DNA of 64,000 nucleotides. Source: Winogradskyella haliclonae (lineage in GTDB: Bacteria; Bacteroidota; Bacteroidia; Flavobacteriales; Flavobacteriaceae). The stretch is from assembly GCF_014635865.1 (NCBI RefSeq), contig NZ_BMDQ01000001.1:1-64000 (forward strand). The letters run 5' to 3'. Position numbers and translations under genes: made by a program. Numbering within the stretch: the first letter of the stretch is position 1; each line of letters starts with the position of its first letter. Under the pieces are notes generated by a model. That model saw only the letters and a list, made by a program, of their open reading frames with translations. It ran no database searches and had not been told where the DNA came from. Below are positions 1 through 8,416 of this stretch, in pieces.

Positions 1-116
1 CCCATTAAAAAACACATTAGGGATAGAACCTTTGTTGGAACCCTATAAACCTAATAGTCTATAAGCAACTCGCAATAGCTCAACCAAGCACAACCCTTGG
101 GAACATCATAATAATT

Positions 117-2072
117 TTATAGAAAGAAATTCCATACTAAACCAAATCTAACCGTAAAATCTCTATAGGGATTGTTTGGTGCGGAAAAAAAATCATAGCC
201 CGTAAAGGATGAGTTAAAATGTTCTGCTTTAAGATAAATACGAGTTTGACGTACTTTAGCGTTTATAAAAAAGTCGAGTCTTGGGAAGCCTCCTATTTCG
301 GTTTGGTTCTGTGTATAGAATTCTGCAAGTAGTGGATCATAACCATTACCATTATATTTACTAAAATAGTTGAGCGTAATTCCTGTCTGGAATTTTAAAG
401 ATTTTTTAAAAACTTCATCCGAGTAATATAAGGTATTCCTTGTTACTAATGATGGAACATTAAGAACATTATCGTTACTTGTTACATTTTGATACATGAT
501 TGTATTATCTAATGCAAACTTCCCCAAACGAAATTCTTTTTGGATTTTTAATCTCAGATATTGTATTGATTCTGTATACTGAGCAGGCTTAATTACCTTG
601 GTATTGTTATCTATGCTCTGTAAATTAAAATAGGTGTAGTTATCTATATTGCTGACATCTATAGACGCATTACCATACTTTTTTGACTTAAGACTAAATG
701 CTATTTGTTGAGTCTTTATATTATTGAAATTACTTTGATTATCCCAGTTATAGTTTGTATAATCACTTTGATATAATAGATGGTTATAGTTTGGCAATCT
801 AGAACTAATATCTACTTTGCCTTCTAAATACAAATTATCAGATAGTCTATAACCTGCTTTGGCATTAATAAAATTACCTTTTATGTCTTCAGATAAGTTT
901 GCTCCTATTTCTCCATTAAAAAGAAAACTTCCTAATTGTTTTTTATAGGCTCCTCTAAACCCAAAGAAATTTGTTTTAATTCTATTGGTAATTGTTAGGC
1001 CTTCTAGTGTGACTAGACTATTATATCCGTAATTAACATCATTATAAAAGACTTTAAAATCCACTCTTCCAATAATATTATTATTAAAAGCAATACCGAA
1101 ATCCGTATAAAAATCTTCTAGAGTAACTCTGTCTTCAATACTATTACTAAATGATGAACCAAAGAAATCATTATCAGCAGATGTTTGATTATACTCATAA
1201 AACTTATCTTCAAAAGAAACCGTATTAGTTAATGACAATTTTGTATTAGAAGTACTATCTACTCTATTAATTAGAGAATATGCTTGTTCTAAATGAAAGC
1301 GTTTTCCTTCTAATATGTTTTCAGCATTCTCAAAATTAGGGTCAAATACAGAACGGTCGATTATTTCTTCTACACCATCTTTAAATCTTTGTACATCGTC
1401 ATCAGTTAAACCTCCATTCTCTTGATTTAATAAATCCTGCATAGTTATATGACCTCTCATGCTATATCTTCCATTCTTAGTCGTATAATTAGTAGTAAAT
1501 CTAAAATTACCAGTACTTGTTAAAGCGTTTTGATAATTACCTAAAGATCTAAGTCCTTTATAGGCTAAGGAAAAATTAAATTGCTTTGACGTGTTTACAG
1601 TAAAGAAAGCATCTAAATTTTGCCCTTGAGAAAAAACAGTTTTAAAATATAATTCTGTCAAAGGTGTTGGAACATGGTAATAGTTAATATCTCCAATCTC
1701 CATATAGTTAAAATGTCTAGCTTGAGCAGAAAATAAAGGCTTAATATAACTGGTAGAAGCGTCTAAACTAAGCGTATTATAGGTTTGTCCAGTATTTGCA
1801 AACTGTATACGATTAAAATTGTCTTTGCGTAAATAGTTATACTTATATTCTTTCTTTATTGTCAATGTGGTATCCACATACGTAGTATCATTCTTGAAAT
1901 CAACAATTAAATATTTTTCAATTGAGGGTTTCCCGCTTTTAGAACTGGCGTTTTTTTTAGCCAATAATTTAGTTGTATCAGAAACAACAGGAGTTTTTTT
2001 CTTTGGTATTTTTTGTCCATAAACAAAAGATGGAAAAACAAAACAGAAAAAAAGTAAAAAAAATCTACTCAT
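117..2072 (-). CDS. Putative outer-membrane porin (Porin_10-like family)
   Basis: The protein has 651 residues. It opens with a Sec signal peptide (hydrophobic FFLLFFCFVFPSF, then YGQ) and a short Lys/Thr/Pro-rich linker. The rest is long and polar with alternating aromatic and hydrophobic residues, ending in FGLVWNFFL, a typical outer-membrane beta-barrel C-terminus. From memory this matches the Bacteroidota family annotated as putative porin. A barrel in the outer membrane is inferred; a substrate cannot be given. A terminator-like hairpin separates it from the SusCD operon upstream, so it is probably transcribed on its own. Confidence 0.75.
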   Translation of the reverse strand: MSRFFLLFFCFVFPSFVYGQKIPKKKTPVVSDTTKLLAKKNASSKSGKPSIEKYLIVDFKNDTTYVDTTLTIKKEYKYNYLRKDNFNRIQFANTGQTYNTLSLDASTSYIKPLFSAQARHFNYMEIGDINYYHVPTPLTELYFKTVFSQGQNLDAFFTVNTSKQFNFSLAYKGLRSLGNYQNALTSTGNFRFTTNYTTKNGRYSMRGHITMQDLLNQENGGLTDDDVQRFKDGVEEIIDRSVFDPNFENAENILEGKRFHLEQAYSLINRVDSTSNTKLSLTNTVSFEDKFYEYNQTSADNDFFGSSFSNSIEDRVTLEDFYTDFGIAFNNNIIGRVDFKVFYNDVNYGYNSLVTLEGLTITNRIKTNFFGFRGAYKKQLGSFLFNGEIGANLSEDIKGNFINAKAGYRLSDNLYLEGKVDISSRLPNYNHLLYQSDYTNYNWDNQSNFNNIKTQQIAFSLKSKKYGNASIDVSNIDNYTYFNLQSIDNNTKVIKPAQYTESIQYLRLKIQKEFRLGKFALDNTIMYQNVTSNDNVLNVPSLVTRNTLYYSDEVFKKSLKFQTGITLNYFSKYNGNGYDPLLAEFYTQNQTEIGGFPRLDFFINAKVRQTRIYLKAEHFNSSFTGYDFFSAPNNPYRDFTVRFGLVWNFFL

Positions 2073-2124
2073 TTAAAAGAATGAAAAATTTATAACGTAA
2101 AATTAAACAAATAAAGTATACTGC

Positions 2125-2157
2125 ATAAAAAAAGCGGCTCTTAAGAGAACCGCTTTC
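2125..2157 (-). terminator. Rho-independent terminator of the SusCD operon
   Basis: On the minus strand, AAAGCGG-TTCTC pairs with GAG-CCGCTTT across a short TTAA-type loop, with one bulge. A run of T follows. It lies just after the last gene of the SusC-SusD-lipoprotein operon and before the porin gene. Confidence 0.75.
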
Positions 2158-2175
2158 TGAACTATAATAACAAAA

Positions 2176-3000
2176 TTATTGCTTTGTAAAAATCATTTCA
2201 TATGTTCTAGAAGCTCCAAGTGGCCCTTCTGCAGTTATAGAGAAATCTGCTTCATTATAAGAAGATGTATCTATAGACCAAGTTGTGAATAAAGCTACAA
2301 CTTCAGTTTCTGGTGTCATTGTAACTATTCCGTCACATGACAAGAAAGTAAATACAGTACCATCTGGTAAAAACTCATTACCTAAATTTGTCATAACAAT
2401 TTTTGACCCAGTCATATCTGTTGGATCTAATGCGAAATCCATTAAATAGGTTTCTCCAAATGCTACCGCTAATGGCAATCCTGTATTAGGACCACCTGTA
2501 ATTACCTCGTCTACATCAAATGTACCAACCCAATCATTAATATCGAAAGGACAATCATCGTCTGCAATAGTCACTATTCTTGTTACATTGTTAGCATTTT
2601 CTCCACCAATTCCTATTGGTAATGAACTAGACTCTGTAAGTGTAACTGAAACATCAATATTACCATCCGTGTCAAAATTATTGACAGGTCTCATTGTAAA
2701 TGTCACACTTGTTTCCCCTGGCATAATAGTCAAAGAAGTACCTGATACAACCTCATATCTTGAGTCATCATCAGATGTTACCATAACCTCAACATTTACA
2801 GCTTCGGATTTAGGACCATCTAATATGTAATTTATCTCAATGTCATCAGGAGAGCTCTCTACCACATTAATTGTTGCAACTGACTCTAGTTGTATAAAAC
2901 CTGCACTATTAGTATAAATAGGGTTCTCATATTCTTCACAACTCAAATTAAACATTATTAGAGCTGCTATTGCTGATATTTTTAAAAAACTTTTTTTCAT
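2176..3000 (-). CDS. Exported lipoprotein of the SusCD operon, Calx-beta-like
   Basis: The protein has 274 residues and a lipoprotein signal (MKKSFLKISAIAAL, then LSCEE), so the mature protein should be lipidated at Cys21. Residues about 40-150 are beta-rich, with the acidic pattern of Calx-beta-type repeats (GETSVTFTM, then VTIADDDCPF). The C-terminal 120 residues have no family I recognise. It lies 12 bp downstream of susD and is the third gene of that operon. Lipoproteins in this position are commonly surface glycan- or substrate-binding partners of SusCD. That role is inferred from position only. Confidence 0.65.
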   Translation of the reverse strand: MKKSFLKISAIAALIMFNLSCEEYENPIYTNSAGFIQLESVATINVVESSPDDIEINYILDGPKSEAVNVEVMVTSDDDSRYEVVSGTSLTIMPGETSVTFTMRPVNNFDTDGNIDVSVTLTESSSLPIGIGGENANNVTRIVTIADDDCPFDINDWVGTFDVDEVITGGPNTGLPLAVAFGETYLMDFALDPTDMTGSKIVMTNLGNEFLPDGTVFTFLSCDGIVTMTPETEVVALFTTWSIDTSSYNEADFSITAEGPLGASRTYEMIFTKQ

Positions 3001-3012
3001 CTGATTAATATT

Positions 3013-4530
3013 TTAGTTTCCGTATCCTGGGTTTTGTTGTTCTCTTAATCCAGGGTTACCATTAAACTCCGTGAGAGGTATAGGAAGGGTTAATCGGAAA
3101 TCATTATTATTTAATTCACAAACATTAAATTGAGCACAATCTAATGGATCTCTAACAATATTCTGATTAGCTCTTGCCCCTAGTCTCTTTATGTCTTTCC
3201 ATCTATGTCCTTCAAAAGCAAATTCTACTCTTCTTTCATTAAGAATCGCAGCAAAAGCTTCAGTTTGGGTTGTATAGGTAGGTAAAGCTTGAGGAGAACC
3301 ATATCTAGCATCTCTCAATTGCTTGATTGCAGCAGCAACAGAAGCAGAACCTCCATTTAAGCTATTTGCATCAGCATAAGCTTCTGCTTGTATCAATAAC
3401 ATTTCAGCAGATCTAAAAACTTTAAGATCATTCATAAGAAACTGTCCTTCTGAACCTGGATATTTTTGAACAACTAAAACATCTTCGTTGACAAAATCTA
3501 CTGCATTTTGATAATCAGGAGAGACAACTGATGAAGGTGCTAAATACGCATCATATCTAACATCAGCAGGGTCGAAAAGGTTAAATAAATTTCTACTAAA
3601 TTCATAATAGGCTCCACCACCGGCAGTTGCATTTACGAATGCCCACATATTACCTGCCCATCCTCCAGCTGCAACACTACCTGAAGCACCTTGAAAATCA
3701 AATGGTCCATTAAAACTTCTTTCAAGTTTAAATATAATTTCAGCATTACTATTATCTAACCATATACCTGTAAATTCAGCTCTAGTTGCTAAAGGATAAC
3801 GATTAACTAAATCTTGGGCTAAAGGCAATGCAGTAGTGTAATCACCTCTGTATGCAGCTATTCTTGCTCTTAAAGCACTGACAAAATCTCTTGATATAAA
3901 AGTCGAAGTAGCGCTAGACATATCAGATAATAAAGTTTGTGCATCATCTAAATCTTGTTCTATAGCAGCATAAACATCACCATTAGTATCTCTTAGAGGT
4001 TGATCTCCAAGACCAGGAACAGATGTCTGTATTGGTACACCTAAGGCATTATCATCTGCATAATCTGTAGAAAAATACGATAATAACTGGAAGTGTGAAT
4101 AAGCTCTAAATGCAAGTGCTTGACCTCGGATATTATTATACTCTGCTTGTTCATCAGCACTTGGTGTATAAGCATCAAGACCTACTAAAAAAGTATTAAT
4201 AGAGAATAACTCTATATACCCGTCAATCCACATTCTAAATGGAGCTGTAGAACCTGAGTTAAGCTCAAATACAAATCCAGTATTAAAACCTTGACCACCT
4301 GTAGCTACACCCGGTGCTACTTCATCAGTGAAATTAGTAGCTAATGCTATTTCTTGAGTAGTATCATATAGTGTATAAATACCTATAATACCTCTTTGCA
4401 AGTCTTCAATAGAATTAAATGTCGTCTCTGGAATTAATCTTCCAGGCTGTTGTATATCTATTGCATCATTACATCCTAAAAATGCTAATGTGCATATACT
4501 AAGTAAATATTTTATTTTTTTCATTTTCAT
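3013..4530 (-). CDS. SusD/RagB-family nutrient-binding outer-membrane lipoprotein
   Basis: The protein has 505 residues and a lipoprotein signal ending at LGCNDA. Features typical of SusD are visible: an N-terminal segment with PETTFNSIEDLQRGIIGIY, TPR-like helices with QALAFRAYSHF, and the C-terminal region RRVEFAFEGHRWKDIKRLG, which is diagnostic of RagB/SusD proteins. Such proteins sit as a lid on the SusC barrel and capture oligosaccharides or peptides. The start could also be the second Met, two codons in. Five bases separate it from susC, so the two are co-transcribed. The substrate cannot be read from the sequence. Confidence 0.93.
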   Translation of the reverse strand: MKMKKIKYLLSICTLAFLGCNDAIDIQQPGRLIPETTFNSIEDLQRGIIGIYTLYDTTQEIALATNFTDEVAPGVATGGQGFNTGFVFELNSGSTAPFRMWIDGYIELFSINTFLVGLDAYTPSADEQAEYNNIRGQALAFRAYSHFQLLSYFSTDYADDNALGVPIQTSVPGLGDQPLRDTNGDVYAAIEQDLDDAQTLLSDMSSATSTFISRDFVSALRARIAAYRGDYTTALPLAQDLVNRYPLATRAEFTGIWLDNSNAEIIFKLERSFNGPFDFQGASGSVAAGGWAGNMWAFVNATAGGGAYYEFSRNLFNLFDPADVRYDAYLAPSSVVSPDYQNAVDFVNEDVLVVQKYPGSEGQFLMNDLKVFRSAEMLLIQAEAYADANSLNGGSASVAAAIKQLRDARYGSPQALPTYTTQTEAFAAILNERRVEFAFEGHRWKDIKRLGARANQNIVRDPLDCAQFNVCELNNNDFRLTLPIPLTEFNGNPGLREQQNPGYGN

Positions 4531-4535
4531 TTTTT

Positions 4536-7500
4536 TTAAAATCCAAGTTCAACACCAAAAGATAATATACGCGGAGTTGGATATTCTAATCCATTAAGCC
4601 TAGATGCGGCGTCAAATCCTCTGAATTCTGATAGTGTAAACAAATTCTCAGCATTCATAAACAATCTCAAACTTGATATACCTGTAGTCTCTAGAGATTT
4701 AGCAGGGAAATTATATCCAAATTGAGCAAAACGTAATCTAATAAAGTCCATTGGCGTTAAAAATCTATCACTACCAAACTGATCGTTATTAACATTAACT
4801 GACGGTATATCAGTAACATCACCAGGTTGTTGCCAAGCTCTTAAGAAATCCGCAGAAACTCTAAATTGACCAATAACATCTGGATTCAAGAATCTTGAAT
4901 AATCATTATCAAATTGATCTCTTCCTGCTTCGAATTGCATTTGAGTTTGTAAGAACCAACCTTTATAATCTACATTAATATTGAAACTTCCTGTAAAATC
5001 TGGCACACTATTTCTGTCTGTCCATACCCTGTCTAAATCGACATTAGGATCTTCAGTAAGATTATTATTACGGTCTAGATAAAGTAAGTTTCCAGTAGCA
5101 GGATTAACACCAGCATAACGTAAAGTAAATATTTCTCTAAGCTTACCGCCATTTCTACCAATACCAATAATTTCACCATCTTCACTTGGCAAATCAGCTA
5201 ATTCTGTTTGATTATAATTTCCTACTAATTGAACACCAACATTTAAATCAGATGTTCTTACTAGATCATAATTTAATGCAACATCTACACCACGATTTTT
5301 TAATGTACCTGTATTGGCTCTTAATGTGAATTGTCCATTAACACCGGAAATTGGTTGGTCTTGGAATAAATCCGTTGTTTCTTTTTCATAAACATCAATA
5401 GAACCACGTAAACGGCTATCAAATAAAGCAAAATCAACACCAACGTTTAATTGTGCAACTGTCTCCCATTTCAACTCATTGTTACCAAGTTGGTTAAATA
5501 AGATAGCATCAGCACCGCCGTAACCTTGTAATAAAGTAAAGAAGTTAAAAGGTAAGTCTGCACCACTCCAATATGTATTACCTTGAATTCTTTGATTACC
5601 TGAGGTACCATAAGATGCTCTTAACTTTAAGTCTTGGAAGACAGAGTCATCCATAAAACTTTCATTTGAAATATTCCATCTACCAGCTATAGACCAAAAA
5701 GTAGCCCATCTATTGGTTGTTGCAAATCGATAAGACGCGTCACGCCTAACAACAGCATTTAAACCATACTTAGAATCAAAATCATAATCAAACGCTCCAA
5801 AGTAAGATAACAATCCTGCATCTGACTTAGTTGCACTAACAGTATCAACACGAGCATCATCATCTGGAGTATCAGCTAAGAAACCAGCATCATCTTGTGG
5901 TACAAATGTCGCAGGATCTAAACCATTAGCAACAAAACCAAAACTTCTTCTATGAGCTTTGAAATATTCTAAGTAACCACCCAATCCAAAAGTATGCTTG
6001 CCAAATTGCTTATTCCAATTTAAGCTAGTTGTAGATTGAAATGAAAATTGTCTATCTGAATTTTGCTGTGCAAAACCATCCACTGCTGGATTAAAACGAA
6101 GTTGGTTTCTTGATATCGGATCTTGTGAGTTTAATAAAACTACATTTTGATAATCCACACCACCATTAAATGTAGCTGTAATATCGTCAGTTATTTTATA
6201 ACTTGCGTTAAGTCCTGCAATAATCTTAAGCTCCTCATCTAAACGATCAGAAGTATTTAATTTATCTGTAATATAAAAAGGCGCATATTCTATAAAGAAA
6301 TCATTTGCCAACTGTTGACTTGTAGGCTGATCATCTGGAGTAAAATAAGGTAATGATGAAAGTGCACCAAACAAAGGATTTTGATTAACACCATTAGTAC
6401 CAATAGAAGTTAATTGATCACTCTTAGAATAATTAACAGATATCGAAGTACCATAATTAAACTTTCCATTTGATGACGATCCATTAATATTATTTCTAAA
6501 ATTAAAACGCTGTAAATTACTATTGTTTAATATACCCTCTTGATTAAAATAACCTATAGAAGTAAACTGCGAAGCATTTGCAGAACCACTTGATAGAGTA
6601 ATAGTATGGTTTTCTGTAACCCCTGTTCTAAAGAAGAAATCAATCCAATCAAAATCTGCCTCTTGAGCTATTTCAGCATCAGTAAGTGGCGACCCTGTCC
6701 CTGGGAAAAGAACATTTCCTCCTGTTTGAGCACCGTTTCCTAAACCAGCACCACGAGCCCTACCATAAGTTCTCTCTAACTCCAAGGCCTGTCTAGTGTT
6801 AACTAAATCATATCTATTATCTTGAAGTGTAGCATAACTTAATATACCTACATAATTCACTTTTAAGGTTGAATCTTTGGTTCCTCTACGAGTTTTTATT
6901 ACAACAACACCGTTAGCACCTCTACTACCATAAATTGCTGTAGCACCTGCATCTTTTAAAACATCAACTGATTCAATTTCATTAGCATTTAAACTTCTAA
7001 AATTATCCTCATTTACTGGCACTCCATCGATTAAAAATAAAGGTTCTGTGTTACCATTAATAGAGTTAACACCCCTTAATTGAACCAAAGAATTTGCTCC
7101 AGGCTGTCCACTATTAGTAGAAATATCAAGACCAGGAATTTGTCCAGTTAAAGTTTGCACTAAACTAGCATTAGGCCTATTCTCTATCGTCTCAGATGTA
7201 ACCTTAGATGATGCGATAGCGGATTTTTTCTTAGATGATGTCGAATAACCTGTAATAACAACCTCGTCTAACGCAGCCACATCATCGGCCATAGCCAAAT
7301 CAATGGTATTAGCTGCACCTACTGTTCTTTCGGCAGTTTTCATACTAACGAATGAGAAGACCAATACATCTCCTGATTTTGCTTTGATAGAATACTTTCC
7401 ATCAAAGTCTGTTTGCGTACCTCTAGCGGTACCTTTTACAAGTACTGTAACTCCTGGCAATGGCAAACCATCCGAAGCTGCAGTAACTGTACCCGTAATG

Positions 7501-7577
7501 TCTTTCTCTTGTCCAAAAGAAAGCTGCATTACAAACGCCATAAATAGCGTTAATAACCATGTTAACTTTAATTTCAT
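4536..7577 (-). CDS. SusC/RagA-family TonB-linked outer-membrane receptor
   Basis: I place the start at the ATG at 7577, giving 1013 residues. The longer frame to 7607 needs a TTG and adds ten residues before a good signal peptide (MKLKLTWLLTLFMAF, cleaved after SFGQ). Domain order is a carboxypeptidase-D-like beta-sandwich (about residues 25-100, DITGTVTAASDG), the plug (about 115-230, with LRGVNSINGN, IDGVPV and AIYGSRGANGVV), then a large barrel ending in SFGVELGF. It imports a TonB-dependent substrate together with the SusD protein. No regulator or hydrolase adjoins it, so the ligand is unknown. Confidence 0.95.
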   Translation of the reverse strand: MKLKLTWLLTLFMAFVMQLSFGQEKDITGTVTAASDGLPLPGVTVLVKGTARGTQTDFDGKYSIKAKSGDVLVFSFVSMKTAERTVGAANTIDLAMADDVAALDEVVITGYSTSSKKKSAIASSKVTSETIENRPNASLVQTLTGQIPGLDISTNSGQPGANSLVQLRGVNSINGNTEPLFLIDGVPVNEDNFRSLNANEIESVDVLKDAGATAIYGSRGANGVVVIKTRRGTKDSTLKVNYVGILSYATLQDNRYDLVNTRQALELERTYGRARGAGLGNGAQTGGNVLFPGTGSPLTDAEIAQEADFDWIDFFFRTGVTENHTITLSSGSANASQFTSIGYFNQEGILNNSNLQRFNFRNNINGSSSNGKFNYGTSISVNYSKSDQLTSIGTNGVNQNPLFGALSSLPYFTPDDQPTSQQLANDFFIEYAPFYITDKLNTSDRLDEELKIIAGLNASYKITDDITATFNGGVDYQNVVLLNSQDPISRNQLRFNPAVDGFAQQNSDRQFSFQSTTSLNWNKQFGKHTFGLGGYLEYFKAHRRSFGFVANGLDPATFVPQDDAGFLADTPDDDARVDTVSATKSDAGLLSYFGAFDYDFDSKYGLNAVVRRDASYRFATTNRWATFWSIAGRWNISNESFMDDSVFQDLKLRASYGTSGNQRIQGNTYWSGADLPFNFFTLLQGYGGADAILFNQLGNNELKWETVAQLNVGVDFALFDSRLRGSIDVYEKETTDLFQDQPISGVNGQFTLRANTGTLKNRGVDVALNYDLVRTSDLNVGVQLVGNYNQTELADLPSEDGEIIGIGRNGGKLREIFTLRYAGVNPATGNLLYLDRNNNLTEDPNVDLDRVWTDRNSVPDFTGSFNINVDYKGWFLQTQMQFEAGRDQFDNDYSRFLNPDVIGQFRVSADFLRAWQQPGDVTDIPSVNVNNDQFGSDRFLTPMDFIRLRFAQFGYNFPAKSLETTGISSLRLFMNAENLFTLSEFRGFDAASRLNGLEYPTPRILSFGVELGF

Positions 7578-7604
7578 AAAACAATTATTTGAGTTAGTCT
7601 TCCG

Positions 7605-7635
7605 CAAACATCATAATAAAATATTAAAAATCCAA
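7605..7635 (-). promoter_or_regulatory. Candidate promoter of the SusCD operon
   Basis: On the minus strand, GATGTTTG at 7612-7605 matches five of six positions of the Bacteroidota -7 element TAnnTTTG. A TTG at 7635-7633 lies 20 bases upstream, as expected for the -33 element. Transcription would start about 20 bases before the ATG at 7577. This is inferred from consensus only. Confidence 0.4.
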
Positions 7636-7697
7636 GGGAATAGCATAAAAAAATGTTAAAGGAAGGCGCATAAAACTTAATAATACAGCAATATCAG

Positions 7698-7720
7698 TTT
7701 TATTCTATTAAAGAATAAAA
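7698..7720. repeat. AT-rich inverted repeat between susC and rnhB
   Basis: TTTTATTCT at 7698-7706 and AGAATAAAA at 7712-7720 form a perfect 9-bp inverted repeat with a 5-base loop, in the gap between two divergent genes. It could be an operator or a hairpin. In such AT-rich sequence chance is also possible. Confidence 0.35.
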
Positions 7721-7781
7721 AAATACTTACAGTATATATTGATTTTTTAATAATTGAATGTATTTTTCAAATCCGATAGTC

Positions 7782-8384
7782 ATGAATTTAATAATTCAAT
7801 ATTCAAAAGAGAAATTAGAGTGCGGAACAGACGAAGCTGGTCGAGGCTGTCTTGCTGGTCCAGTAACTGCTGCTGCAATTATATTAAAGCCTAGTTTTCA
7901 AAATAATATACTTAATGATTCTAAACAATTATCAGAGAAAAAACGTTTCCAACTAAAACCAATTATTGAATCTAAAGCATTATCTTTTGGTGTTGCACAT
8001 ATCTTTCAAGAAGAGATTGATACTATTAATATATTAAACGCCTCTATAAAAGCCATGCAGGAATCTATAGCTAAGTTAAAACTACAACCAGATTTTATAA
8101 TTGTAGATGGAAATCGATTCAAGCCCTATAAAGATATTCCTCACCAGACTATAATTAAAGGTGACAGTAAATATCTTAGTATCGCTGCCGCATCTGTTTT
8201 AGCAAAAACATATAGAGACTTGTATATGGAAACAATACATGAAGAATTCCCAATGTATAATTGGAAAAAAAATAAAGGCTACCCAACTAAAGAACATCGA
8301 GAGGCTATAAAAAAATACGGTATTACAAAATACCATCGTAAATCTTTTCGTTTACTTCCAGAACAATACCAATTAGATTTATGA
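7782..8384 (+). CDS. rnhB: Ribonuclease HII
   Basis: I place the start at the ATG at 7782 ([15 protein letters not shown]), giving 200 residues, because it brings the catalytic motif to the usual distance from the N-terminus. The ATG at 7758 would add eight atypical residues. RNase HII motifs are all present: [14 protein letters not shown] with the first Asp and Glu, [15 protein letters not shown], and [17 protein letters not shown] with a further acidic residue. The enzyme cuts RNA in RNA-DNA hybrids and removes single ribonucleotides from DNA in the cytoplasm. The length is normal. Confidence 0.95.
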   Translation: MNLIIQYSKEKLECGTDEAGRGCLAGPVTAAAIILKPSFQNNILNDSKQLSEKKRFQLKPIIESKALSFGVAHIFQEEIDTINILNASIKAMQESIAKLKLQPDFIIVDGNRFKPYKDIPHQTIIKGDSKYLSIAAASVLAKTYRDLYMETIHEEFPMYNWKKNKGYPTKEHREAIKKYGITKYHRKSFRLLPEQYQLDL

Positions 8385-8390
8385 GTCTTA

Positions 8391-8398
8391 TATATTTG
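8391..8398 (+). promoter_or_regulatory. -7 promoter element upstream of the 778-residue lipoprotein gene
   Basis: TATATTTG is a full match to TAnnTTTG and lies 18 bases before the ATG at 8417. It implies a short leader of about 12 bases. No clear -33 element was found. Confidence 0.4.
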
Positions 8399-8416
8399 TA
8401 GAAAATTAATCCTTGA

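Noticed and set aside
1..48. Open plus-strand frame at the window edge ending in TAA
   Set aside because: Only 15 codons and a stop are visible, and the sequence fits no family I know. It could be the end of a gene or chance.
7303..7659. 118-residue plus-strand open frame over susC
   Set aside because: It is the antisense shadow of the SusC N-terminus and signal region, with no promoter or homologue.
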